DNA of 64,000 nucleotides from Gordonia phthalatica (GTDB taxonomy: Bacteria > Actinomycetota > Actinomycetes > Mycobacteriales > Mycobacteriaceae). The notes under the pieces are model-generated. The model was not told the origin of the DNA, did no database searches, and was given only the letters and a program-made list of their open reading frames with translations. The stretch covers positions 1,488,001 through 1,552,000 of the forward strand of contig NZ_CP011853.1 in assembly GCF_001305675.1 (NCBI RefSeq), written 5' to 3'. Position 1 is the first letter of the stretch, and the number at the start of each line of letters is the position of its first letter. The position numbers and the translations under genes are program-made. Positions 33,534 to 41,180 of this stretch are shown one piece after another.

Positions 33534-34985
33534 ATGACCGACGACATGGCGACGGAGACTCCGGTGTCCAGTGCTCCCGAAGAGGATGCGCCGACCGTAC
33601 CGACCGCAGAGGAACTGAATCCTCGCCTCGGCGTGAGCTCGTCGATGCTCGGCGTCTCGATCGGGTCCGCGATCTTGGCGATGACCTGCGGCCTGGCCGC
33701 GATCTCGAGTTTCAGTGAGGTCTACTCGATCGATGCCGTTCTGGCGGTGACGACGGCGGTGGCGGTCGGTGGCGGTGCAGCCGCCCTGGCGCTCGCCATC
33801 GTCATGGCGACCTGGGGACGTTCGCACTTCATCGACATGATCTTCCCGATCGGATTCGTCGCCATGCTCGTTTTGGTCCTCGGCGTAGGCGCCGGAGCGA
33901 CGCACTTCGACGACGATCGCGATCTGTTCCGCTTCTTCGACTCCGGTGGCGCCGTCGTCCTGGCATTGCTCGGTGGACTGTTCGTCGTCGTGAGTCTGGT
34001 TGCGGCAGCGGCGATCCCGTCGAAGGCTGGACGTGGACGGCGGCGGCCGGTGGCTGTGACAGTGGGACTGGTGGTGATCGTGGGCGCGGGTGTCGTCGTG
34101 CCGGTCGCGGGCGCCTATGCGGATCATCCGTGGAAGCCGCAGGTATTCGCGGACCCGACGGGCGGGTCGTATCCGACCCATCTGGGGCGTCCCTCGTTCC
34201 ACGTCCTGGTTCCGGGTGATTCTTACATCACTCGGACGGACACCGGGTTCGTCGTTGCTGCAGGCAGCGTAGCGACTGCGTACGACGGAGCCACCGGGAC
34301 GAAGCTGTGGTCGATAGATTTCACCGACTTCACTCCGGGTGGCGAGTCCGGTCCGACTTTGAACGTCACGCGCGTTCGCCTCGACCGGGTCGACGCCGTT
34401 GCCATCACCCGCGAAGGCGTGGGCGTGCAGGTGGATTCGAGCACGGGCCGAGTGATTCGCCATGTGTCGCTGGAGAAGGATCGAGCCACGAAGGAACGCG
34501 TCCATTATTTGGCCGAGGGGAGGCAGGCGACCGTCGTCGGCCGAATGGTGACCGTCGAGTCCGACAACGGAACGGTGATCGACCGGTTCGAGCTCCCGGA
34601 GATGTACAACGTCGACGGAGACGGCCCCGCGGGGATCCTGGTGTTGGAGAGTGATCAGCTCGAGGATGGTGACACGTTCATGTTCCGCGACGTGGTGGCT
34701 CACCGCTTCGGGACGTTCGAGACCGCGAAGCTGGGTCTGGGCCATTCGCGAGTCGGCACGTCCAGTGAGAGCGTCATCGGGTTGGGGGAGAACTTCTTGA
34801 TGGCGGACTTCAAGGACCTCGTACTCGTGAATCGCTCGGGCGCTGTCGTGCAGCGGCGTGGTACTCCGTGCAGCGGCGGTGAGATCATCGGCGGGATCTT
34901 CAAGCAACGCGGGGCGATCCTGGTGCAGTGTCTCGGTTCCGATTCGATGAATGACTCGCGGGAGATCGTGGGGTTGACCGAGTGA
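33534..34985 (+). CDS. Tandem-array membrane protein III with outer repeat domain
   Basis: 483 residues. A 35-residue acidic cytoplasmic start precedes about five membrane segments (residues about 38-190, including VSIGSAILAMTCGLAAISSF and GLVVIVGAGVVVPVAGAYA). The outer domain of about 290 residues follows. Its blade-like motif is ATAYDGATGTKLWSIDFTDF, and near the C-terminus there is RGTPCSGGEIIGG and a second Cys in ILVQCLG. It is clearly paralogous in layout to proteins I, II and IV. ATG at 33534 has GGAGG eight bases upstream; GTG at 33531 is possible. The stop overlaps the start of gene IV (GTGA), so III and IV are coupled. Confidence 0.7.
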   Translation: MTDDMATETPVSSAPEEDAPTVPTAEELNPRLGVSSSMLGVSIGSAILAMTCGLAAISSFSEVYSIDAVLAVTTAVAVGGGAAALALAIVMATWGRSHFIDMIFPIGFVAMLVLVLGVGAGATHFDDDRDLFRFFDSGGAVVLALLGGLFVVVSLVAAAAIPSKAGRGRRRPVAVTVGLVVIVGAGVVVPVAGAYADHPWKPQVFADPTGGSYPTHLGRPSFHVLVPGDSYITRTDTGFVVAAGSVATAYDGATGTKLWSIDFTDFTPGGESGPTLNVTRVRLDRVDAVAITREGVGVQVDSSTGRVIRHVSLEKDRATKERVHYLAEGRQATVVGRMVTVESDNGTVIDRFELPEMYNVDGDGPAGILVLESDQLEDGDTFMFRDVVAHRFGTFETAKLGLGHSRVGTSSESVIGLGENFLMADFKDLVLVNRSGAVVQRRGTPCSGGEIIGGIFKQRGAILVQCLGSDSMNDSREIVGLTE

Positions 34986-36310
34986 ACGACTCGAGTCGGT
35001 GGGCGACGATCGTTGCCGCGGCGCTCGCCGCGGCAGCGGGAGCGCTGGGCGTGTGGGGCATGACGTCACTGTCCTCGGCGCTCGTCATCGGCCCCGGCCT
35101 GATCGCACTCGGGGTCGCCACGATGATTGTCGTGGCGATCGTCGGAACTGCCGTCGCACCGGCCGTGTGGGTGGATCGGCGGCGAGAGCGAGTGGCGGAT
35201 CGCAGATTCTATCTGCTGTACATCGGAGTGCTGATGGCCCTCGCAACAGTGGTGGTGGGCGGTTTCGCAGTCGCTCGACTGACGATTCTGCGGATCTTCG
35301 ACGACGAAGGCGCAACGGTCTTGCTTCTCTGCGCGGGCACGGCGGCCTCGTGTTCAGCGTTGGCCGCTGCCTGCGTCGACAGGCCGTCGCCGCGCTGGAG
35401 CAGCGGTGCGGTGGTCGGGACCCTCGTGGTCGCGGTGGTGGTGAGTGCGGGTGCCGGGGTCGGTTCGAAGCACTTCGGAATGACATGGAAATCCGGGCAC
35501 ACCGAACTCGTCATGCGCCCCGCAATAGCCGGCGGTGTGGACACGGTGACATACCGCAAAGCCGTGGGCGACTCCCCGGTGCAGTTTCTGCGGAACGTCA
35601 TCGCCGTCGCCGAAGAGGAACGCCTCGCTGCATACAGTGGCGTGACCGGCGAACTCGCGTGGTGGGCGTCGTTCCCGATGGCCTCGGTTCGACCTCGAGA
35701 TGTGCGGCTCCACGCCGCCGATCCGATGCGCGAGAACCTGATCTTGACGACTCGAGATGTGGACTTCACGATTGACGGCCGCACTGGGGCGCTCATCAGT
35801 CGCGTGCGGAGTGCAGACACGGTGAAGTCCAGTCGGCGGGCAGTCGTCGGCGCCGACGGTCAGCTGTTCGTCGCTGGGAACGAGCGCGGCAGGCGTTGGC
35901 ACGTCCGTCTCACGAGTCCAGAAGGTGCAATCGTCGACGACTTCGAGCTCCCCGACGGACGGGGGTCGGTGGGCGGAGGCCCTGTCTTCGCGCATCGACT
36001 GCCCGGGAATCGGCTCCTTGCCGCGGCAGACGGCGCGACCAACCTGTTCATACGCGATCGTGAGGCGAAGACCGTGTCGTCGATCGAGCCGAACTATCAC
36101 CCGCTCTTACTCGGCGAGGACACTGTGACAGCGATCGGTGATCGCATCGTCGTCTCCGACGGACCCGTCCTCACGGAGATCGACCCTTCGGCCGCACGCG
36201 TCGTCCGTCGCGTCGACTCTCCGTGCCCCCACGCCTTCAGAGTCGTGACGGTTGCGAACCGAGTCGTCGTCGAGTGTCCGACGATACGTCAGTGGATCGG
36301 TTTCCAGTAG
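34982..36310 (+). CDS. Tandem-array membrane protein IV with outer repeat domain
   Basis: 442 residues from the GTG at 34982 that overlaps the stop of gene III. It lacks the long acidic start of III and begins directly with a membrane segment (WATIVAAALAAAAGALGVWG). About four or five segments precede an outer domain carrying LAAYSGVTGELAWWASFPM, the same motif as its paralogs. A Cys-containing end (DSPCPHAFRVVTVANRVVVE, with another Cys in VECPTI) matches the two-Cys tail of the other members and may form a disulfide outside. Family and function are unknown. A small gene with a strong operator region follows after about 100 bases. Confidence 0.7.
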   Translation: MNDSSRWATIVAAALAAAAGALGVWGMTSLSSALVIGPGLIALGVATMIVVAIVGTAVAPAVWVDRRRERVADRRFYLLYIGVLMALATVVVGGFAVARLTILRIFDDEGATVLLLCAGTAASCSALAAACVDRPSPRWSSGAVVGTLVVAVVVSAGAGVGSKHFGMTWKSGHTELVMRPAIAGGVDTVTYRKAVGDSPVQFLRNVIAVAEEERLAAYSGVTGELAWWASFPMASVRPRDVRLHAADPMRENLILTTRDVDFTIDGRTGALISRVRSADTVKSSRRAVVGADGQLFVAGNERGRRWHVRLTSPEGAIVDDFELPDGRGSVGGGPVFAHRLPGNRLLAAADGATNLFIRDREAKTVSSIEPNYHPLLLGEDTVTAIGDRIVVSDGPVLTEIDPSAARVVRRVDSPCPHAFRVVTVANRVVVECPTIRQWIGFQ

Positions 36311-36331
36311 GGCGACACGTAGTCACCTGAG

Positions 36332-36383
36332 TGTCAAGCAACACTTGACAGGCACTTGTTGGGCTGTCAAGATTATCTTGACA
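36332..36383 (+). promoter_or_regulatory. Twin perfect palindromes in front of the small HTH-like gene
   Basis: TGTCAAG-N5-CTTGACA occurs twice, at 36332-36350 and 36365-36383, with starts 33 bp apart (about three helical turns). The first contains TTGACA (36345-36350), usable as a -35 box; an AAGATT about 18 bases later, inside the second palindrome, could be the -10. Binding to both sites would block this promoter. Confidence 0.85.
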
Positions 36384-36406
36384 CGAAACACGGTGAGGAG
36401 GATGCA

Positions 36407-36766
36407 ATGAATCTGGTGGAACGCGCAAACGAAGTCGATGTGACCGATGCTGCTCGCGCGGTGCTGAACGTCGCGGCGTCCGAGGCCGGCAGGTTCGCCG
36501 ATGAGTTGATCGGAACGGGACCGCTCCCCGGCACGGATGCGTGGAAGGCGGAGCAGGAGACGGACGTCCCCGCGCAGCGAATGCTGGCGTGGCAGTTGGT
36601 GAGCTTGCGCGTGCAGTTCGCTGCGGGGCTGGACTGCATCGAGACGGTGATCGTCCTGCGTTCGATGTCCACGAGTTGGGAGACGATCGGCAGGGCTGTC
36701 GGGATGAGCAGGCAAGCTGCGCACGAGCGGTGGGGTACGCGGGTGAAGGCGCTTCTGCCGGAGTAG
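36407..36766 (+). CDS. Small protein with C-terminal helix-turn-helix-like region
   Basis: 119 residues, family not recognised. The N-terminal 75 residues look helical and acidic. The C-terminal part, TSWETIGRAVGMSRQAAHER (about residues 91-110), has the spacing of a helix-turn-helix with a Gly-containing turn and Ser-Arg-Gln at the recognition helix, recalling sigma region 4-type or small regulator HTHs. ATG at 36407 is preceded by GAGGAG. The two perfect palindromes just upstream make autoregulation likely (inference). It may also control the membrane array ending about 100 bases upstream. It converges on the SRPBCC gene. Confidence 0.6.
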   Translation: MNLVERANEVDVTDAARAVLNVAASEAGRFADELIGTGPLPGTDAWKAEQETDVPAQRMLAWQLVSLRVQFAAGLDCIETVIVLRSMSTSWETIGRAVGMSRQAAHERWGTRVKALLPE

Positions 36767-36793
36767 AGGCGTTGCCGCGCACCCTCCCCGCGA

Positions 36794-37270
36794 TCAGCGC
36801 GACGTCGTGAGCTCCCGGTACCGCGCCAGGTACAGCGGCCAGCCGCCGTCTCCGGCGACGCCCTGACGGACCGACTCCCATCCGGGGCCGTGCCGATCGA
36901 GGTGGCGATGTTCGACCGCCACGAGCGTCGACGACGGACCGTCGGCGGTGAAGCTGATCTCCACCTCGCTGCACCGCTCGTGATCTGTCTCGATCTGCCA
37001 CGTCGGCCCGATGTCCCAACTGAAGACGACGCGATGCGGCGGCTCGAAGGCGAGGATGCGCGCCCAGCGGCATTCGGTTCCGTCGTCGGCGCGGTCGATG
37101 ATGGAGCCGCCGATCCGGGGTTCGAAGACGGTCTCGGTGATCGGGGTGCCGAGCAGATTGTGTTCGCGCGGTTTGAAGTCGCCGAAACGGCCGGTGAAGA
37201 GCTCGAAGGCCGCGGCGGGGGAGACCGGCACGGTCACTGAACGTTGGATGGTCGAGCTTGAATCAGTCAT
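36794..37270 (-). CDS. SRPBCC (AHSA1-like) domain protein
   Basis: 158 residues of the START/AHSA1 superfamily. It opens with IQRSVTVPVSPAAAFELFTG, the usual first strand and helix, followed by GGSIIDRADDGTECRWARIL and FEPPHRVVFSWDIGP, and ends in a helix with GDGGWPLYLARYREL. The family binds hydrophobic ligands in a deep cavity or modulates toxin or stress responses; the ligand is unknown here. The ATG at 37270 lies inside the 3' end of the upstream ArsR gene (8-bp overlap), the common ArsR-SRPBCC two-gene arrangement. Confidence 0.85.
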   Translation of the reverse strand: MTDSSSTIQRSVTVPVSPAAAFELFTGRFGDFKPREHNLLGTPITETVFEPRIGGSIIDRADDGTECRWARILAFEPPHRVVFSWDIGPTWQIETDHERCSEVEISFTADGPSSTLVAVEHRHLDRHGPGWESVRQGVAGDGGWPLYLARYRELTTSR

Positions 37271-37604
37271 TGGTCTCGTCCTGTTCTGCGTTGATGGACT
37301 GGGTCGCAGTCTCGGCGAAGCCGTCGAGGGTGCGACTCCAGAAGGTTTCGAGTTGGTCGCGGAGCGCCGAGAGTGCCGCGGCGTTGACGGAGTAGACGCG
37401 GCGCGTTCCGTGCTGCTGGTCGGCGACGACGCCGGCGTCTTTGAGGACCTTGAGGTGCTGCGACACCGCAGGTCGGCTGATCGGCAGGCGGTCCGCGATC
37501 TCACCGACCGCCAGCGGGTCCCGAGTGAGGAGTGCGAGGATCTCTCGCCTGGATCCATCGCCCAGGACGGTCCAGGCCAGTTCCTGATCTCCGTTAGTCT
37601 TCAC
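37263..37604 (-). CDS. ArsR-family winged-helix repressor
   Basis: 113 residues. The winged helix is clear: VLGDGSRREILALLTRDPLA, GEIADRLPISRPAVSQHLKV (recognition helix) and the wing GTRRVYSVNA. No Cys cluster for metal sensing is present, so this is the non-metal SRPBCC-linked ArsR type. The start is GTG at 37604. It lies in an operon with the SRPBCC gene. An inverted repeat just upstream, at 37610-37625, is a likely autoregulatory operator. Confidence 0.9.
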   Translation of the reverse strand: MKTNGDQELAWTVLGDGSRREILALLTRDPLAVGEIADRLPISRPAVSQHLKVLKDAGVVADQQHGTRRVYSVNAAALSALRDQLETFWSRTLDGFAETATQSINAEQDETND

Positions 37605-37609
37605 GAACG

Positions 37610-37625
37610 GTAAGTATTCGCTTAC
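37610..37625. promoter_or_regulatory. Likely ArsR operator
   Basis: GTAAG-TATTCG-CTTAC, a perfect 5-bp inverted repeat six bases upstream of the ArsR start codon, where RNA polymerase must bind. Confidence 0.6.
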
Positions 37626-37662
37626 GGATACGAAGTGTCAAGGGTCTGTGGTCGACCGCGGT

Positions 37663-37674
37663 TACCCTCGACGC
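37663..37674 (+). promoter_or_regulatory. -10 box for leaderless shikimate-dehydrogenase-like mRNA
   Basis: TACCCT at 37663-37668. The predicted +1 is 37675, the A of the ATG. Confidence 0.5.
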
Positions 37675-38505
37675 ATGACCGCACCGCACTCTCGTGACCT
37701 CGACCGCGACACCGTCTTGTGCATCTCATTGGCGGCGCGGCCGTCGAACATCGGCACCCGATTCCACAACTACCTGTACAACCAGCTGGGCCTGAACTAC
37801 GTGTACAAGGCGTTCGCGCCCGCCGATATCGCCGCTGCCGTCACCGGCATTCGGGGGCTTCCGATCCGCGGCGCCGCGGTGTCGATGCCGTACAAGGAGG
37901 CGGTGATCGACCTCGTCGACGTGATGGAGCCGTCCGCCGCGGCGATCGACTCGGTCAACACGATCGTCAACGACGACGGCGTTCTTCACGCGTACAACAC
38001 TGACTACCAGGCTGTCGCCGACCTGCTGGTCGCGTCGTCGTTCGACCGGTCGGCTCCGGCTGTGGTGGCCGGCAGCGGCGGGATGGCGAAGGCGGTCGTC
38101 GCGGCGATGCGCGACTCCGGCTTCACTGACGTCACGGTGATCGCACGCAACGTCGCGACCGGTTCGGCGCTCGCTGAGAAGTACGGGTTCCGTCATGCGA
38201 CGGAGGTCGGCGACGCCCGCCCGACCACGCTCGTGAATGCCACACCGATCGGCATGGCCGGCGGCCCCGACTCCGACGGCATGCCGTTCGCGCAGGGCGT
38301 GATCGATGCGGCGACGGGCTGCCTGGACGTGGTCGCAATGCCTCCGGAGACGCCGCTCGTCCGTGCAATGCGCGCGCGGGACGCGGAAGTGATCAGTGGG
38401 GATGCAGTGATTGCGGGGCAGGCGGCCGCGCAGTTCGCCCTCTACACCGGCATCACGCCGACCCCGGAACAGGTGGGGGAGGCGTCGGAGTACTCGAGGA
38501 GTTGA
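37675..38505 (+). CDS. Shikimate 5-dehydrogenase-like protein
   Basis: 276 residues with the two-domain AroE layout. The substrate-binding half has SLAARPSNIGTRFHNYLYN, GAAVSMPYKEAVIDL (catalytic Lys, about residue 74) and AYNTDYQAV (catalytic Asp, about 110). The NADP half has AVVAGSGGMAKAVVAAM and VIARNVATG. It departs from biosynthetic AroE in lacking the usual HSLSP segment and the GxNVTxPxK wording, so it may act on quinate or another related acid rather than in the core aromatic pathway. No other shikimate genes are near. The start is apparently leaderless. Confidence 0.78.
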   Translation: MTAPHSRDLDRDTVLCISLAARPSNIGTRFHNYLYNQLGLNYVYKAFAPADIAAAVTGIRGLPIRGAAVSMPYKEAVIDLVDVMEPSAAAIDSVNTIVNDDGVLHAYNTDYQAVADLLVASSFDRSAPAVVAGSGGMAKAVVAAMRDSGFTDVTVIARNVATGSALAEKYGFRHATEVGDARPTTLVNATPIGMAGGPDSDGMPFAQGVIDAATGCLDVVAMPPETPLVRAMRARDAEVISGDAVIAGQAAAQFALYTGITPTPEQVGEASEYSRS

Positions 38506-38533
38506 CCGCCCGACGTTCTGACAGACTCGAGGC

Positions 38534-39244
38534 ATGACTTCGCTGCCATCGCCGTCGACGCTCAAGGTCCTGGCCTTCGACACCTTCGGGACCGTCTCGG
38601 ACTGGCACGCGGGAGTGAGTTCTGTACTCGCGCAGCTCTTTCCGGAACTTGACAGCTCCTTGGTGGCGCGCGACTGGCGCCGGATGTATGCGCCGATCAT
38701 GGCTGAAGTGGAGATCGGTGAGCGGCCGTGGACCCTGCTCGACGACCTGCAACGGGAGACACTCGATCGCCTGCTGCGGTCGAAGTACGACGTCGTTCCG
38801 ACTGCAGAACAGCTCGACGTGGCGGTCCACTCATGGCATGTGCTTCCCGGCTGGCCCGACTCCTCGGCGGGCCTGCATCGACTGAAGAAGAAGTTCACGA
38901 TCTGCGCGCTGAGCAACGGGAACGTCGCGCTCCTGAACGAGATGGCGAAGACGTCCGACTTCCCGTGGGACTTCATTGGCGGGTCTGACCTCTGGCGTCA
39001 CTACAAGCCGGCGTCCGAGGTGTATCTCGGGTTGGTCCGACTCATGCAGGTGGAGCCGAGTGAAGTGATGATGGTCGCCACGCACGTGACCGACCTCGCG
39101 GCAGCGCGCACCTTCGGGCTCCAGACCGCTTACGTCTCGCGTCCCACGGAGTGGGGACCGGAGACGAAGCGCGAGGAACCGAACCCCGACGATGCGTTCT
39201 TCGTTCGGGGGATCGACGAATTGGCGACGCTGCTCGGTTGCTGA
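38534..39244 (+). CDS. HAD-family hydrolase, haloacid dehalogenase type II-like
   Basis: 236 residues. HAD motif I is LAFDTFGTVSDW with the nucleophile Asp at about residue 16, motif II is ICALSNGN, Lys lies in WRHYKPASEVY, and the acidic motif IV region is MMVATHVTDLAAARTFGL. The FGTVxDW opening is typical of L-2-haloacid dehalogenases, but the group also contains phosphatases. The C-terminal YVSRPTEWG matches the dehalogenase subgroup. ATG at 38534 follows a weak, correctly spaced -10 (CAGACT), suggesting a leaderless start. It lies 28 bases after the shikimate-dehydrogenase-like gene. Confidence 0.8.
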   Translation: MTSLPSPSTLKVLAFDTFGTVSDWHAGVSSVLAQLFPELDSSLVARDWRRMYAPIMAEVEIGERPWTLLDDLQRETLDRLLRSKYDVVPTAEQLDVAVHSWHVLPGWPDSSAGLHRLKKKFTICALSNGNVALLNEMAKTSDFPWDFIGGSDLWRHYKPASEVYLGLVRLMQVEPSEVMMVATHVTDLAAARTFGLQTAYVSRPTEWGPETKREEPNPDDAFFVRGIDELATLLGC

Positions 39245-39788
39245 CCGCGGTTGCGTGAGGCGCCGTTGCCTCGCACCACGGCTGAATCGTGGACCGCGGC
39301 CATCCGAGCGTGTCAGACGCTCTCGATAGTCTTATTCATGGCGATATGCACTGTTTCGCGGCAGGTGTCACTGTCCTAATTCGAACTATTGAACTAATTA
39401 AATGTGAGAGGTATCATAGTAGGTGAAGTAGCGGAGACGGCCTGCGGGTCGTGTCGGGTTGTTTGAGAAGTTCATAGCGCGTCGCGGCACAGGCGACACG
39501 GGCCATTTCCGGGGCGTGGGAGCTGGAGGGGTGGCCGGTGGGTGTCCGACGGCAAAAGAGGTGACGCCGTCGTCGGCCGGGGTTCGGGGTGGTGCGGGTC
39601 CAGTGCCGAGTCTCGGCGACGGTGTCTCCTGCGTTCGTGACTGCATCGGGGTGTGGTCGCGGTGGTCTGCTCGTGCGTCTGATTTCGGGAAGTGTGTGAG
39701 TTCGACGCGCGGTCGCCGGCGCCCGTGGCGATCCCGCGGCCGGGTCGGCGATCGCGCGGAAGAGTTTTGTGAAGGTGAGGGGATTGTG
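39245..39788 (+). promoter_or_regulatory. Promoter and long leader of the DUF222-HNH gene
   Basis: 544 bases without a convincing gene. The first 180 are A/T-rich and hold a good sigma-A promoter: TTGAAC (39389-39394), 17 bases, TATCAT (39412-39417). The expected +1 near 39424 leaves a leader of about 365 bases before the ATG at 39789. GAACTATT-GAACTA forms a short direct repeat over the -35. The leader is open in the frame of the HNH gene back to 39459, but its translation does not look like the family. Confidence 0.55.
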
Positions 39789-41162
39789 ATGGCTGGAATC
39801 GATGCAGCGTTCGCTGATGTTGTCGATCGGTTCGCTGATGTGTTGACCGAAGCACTCTGCCCGTCAGGGGAATCCACGTCGGGTGGTGAGCTTGCACGGT
39901 TGTGTGTGGCACCGTCCACGGTCGGGTCCGATGATGATCGGATTCTGGCGATGATGGTGGGCCCGGCGAGAGTGCTGAACCTGTCCACGACCGCCCTGTC
40001 GCAGGTGGCGGAGGTGGCCGAGCGTGCCGGGACTCGACGTCGTCAGCGGTTGAAGAGTCCGGTGGAGTTGTTGAAGCAGTTGGGGGTCGTGCCGGTGTTG
40101 GCGCAGCGGTTGGTCCGGGTCGGGCAGGCGGCGCGGTGGATGCCGGGGTTGATGAGTCGGGCGCGGGTGGGTGGGGTGCCGATCGAGCAGGCCGACGCCG
40201 TCGCACGGGGGATCTCGTTCGTGCAGAAGCGAGTCCCGCTCGACGACGAGGCACGCGCCGACCTGGTGCGACGCCTGTCATCCCAAGTCACGCCGAAAGA
40301 CGTCGACCACCGAGCACGCGAGTTGGCGATCGAATGGGCACCCGAGATCGACGACACAGATCCCGATGCGGTTCCGGTCGCCGAGAATCCGGAGTTGAAC
40401 GAGATGACGGTGGTGACCGGCGACGATGGTCGGACGATGGTGTCGCTCGATACCGACGCGTTGTCTGGGGAGGAGTTGAGTCAGGCGCTCGACCCGTTGT
40501 GTAAGCCGGTGCTCCAGCCCGACGGGTCTGAGGATCCGAGATCGGCCGGTCAGCGTCGAGCCGACGCGCATGCTCAGATCATTCGCGAGTATCTGGCAGG
40601 CCGTGACCGTCCGACCGTGTCCGGTGGGGTGTTGCCGCATGTGTCGTTGATCGTGCCGGTCGAACGGGCAGGTTCGGAAGGCGCTGCGGTACAGGAGTCG
40701 TCGCGGGTGGCCTCGCTCGGGTTCACCGGGCCCGTCTCGTCCTCAACAGTCGGGCTGGTCGTCTGCGAAGCGGCGATGCGTCGGGTGGTGACGGATGCGG
40801 ATTCCGCACCCCTGGATGTGGGTCGCGAGCACCGGCTGGTGACCGCGGGACTACGCAAGGCCTTGGAAGCGCGGGATCGCGGGTGTGCGTTCCCCGGGTG
40901 CGGGCGCCCGGTCTCGCGGACTGACGCTCATCACTGCACTCCGTGGTCGGAGGGCGGCGAGACCGCGATCGACAACTGCGTGCTGCTGTGCCGGATGCAC
41001 CACACCGTGATGCATCAGACCGGGTGGGAGGTGTTCATCGGCCACGATCGGCATCCGTGGTTCCGGCCACCGCTGGATCCGGAGCATCCGGAACGATTCC
41101 GGGAACCGATCCGCTCCAACGCACGACGAACGATGACACTCGAACCCACCGTCGCGGCTTAG
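39789..41162 (+). CDS. DUF222 / HNH endonuclease domain protein (13E12 type)
   Basis: 457 residues. The N-terminal three quarters is the DUF222 region common to actinobacterial 13E12 repeat proteins (for example PVELLKQLGVVPVLAQRLVR and RADAHAQIIREYL). The C-terminal HNH nuclease fold is complete: CAFPGCGRPVSRTDAHHCTP, then WSEGGETAIDNCVLLCRMHH. That gives two Cys pairs for a structural zinc and the catalytic HH...N...H set. Such genes occur in many copies in Gordonia-like genomes and are suspected mobile or intron-derived nucleases; the role is unproven. ATG at 39789 follows GTGAGGGG. The stop overlaps the stop of the convergent ribokinase gene. Confidence 0.88.
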   Translation: MAGIDAAFADVVDRFADVLTEALCPSGESTSGGELARLCVAPSTVGSDDDRILAMMVGPARVLNLSTTALSQVAEVAERAGTRRRQRLKSPVELLKQLGVVPVLAQRLVRVGQAARWMPGLMSRARVGGVPIEQADAVARGISFVQKRVPLDDEARADLVRRLSSQVTPKDVDHRARELAIEWAPEIDDTDPDAVPVAENPELNEMTVVTGDDGRTMVSLDTDALSGEELSQALDPLCKPVLQPDGSEDPRSAGQRRADAHAQIIREYLAGRDRPTVSGGVLPHVSLIVPVERAGSEGAAVQESSRVASLGFTGPVSSSTVGLVVCEAAMRRVVTDADSAPLDVGREHRLVTAGLRKALEARDRGCAFPGCGRPVSRTDAHHCTPWSEGGETAIDNCVLLCRMHHTVMHQTGWEVFIGHDRHPWFRPPLDPEHPERFREPIRSNARRTMTLEPTVAA

Positions 41163-41180
41163 GGCGTGTTGGATGAGTCG
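41159..41180. repeat. 22-bp repeat, copy 2 (with 9472-9493)
   Basis: It begins in the HNH gene's stop codon and also encodes the last residues of the convergent ribokinase gene. It matches 9472-9493 with one mismatch. Confidence 0.6.

Noticed and set aside
36332..36383. LexA or HspR binding sites
   Set aside because: The arms TGTCAAG/CTTGACA with a 5-base spacer fit neither the actinobacterial SOS box (TCGAAC-N4-GTTCGA) nor HAIR (CTTGAGT-N7-ACTCAAG).
39459..39788. A 110-residue N-terminal extension of the DUF222-HNH protein
   Set aside because: Gly/Arg-rich translation unlike the family, no good start codon with a ribosome site; ATG at 39789 has GTGAGGGG upstream.
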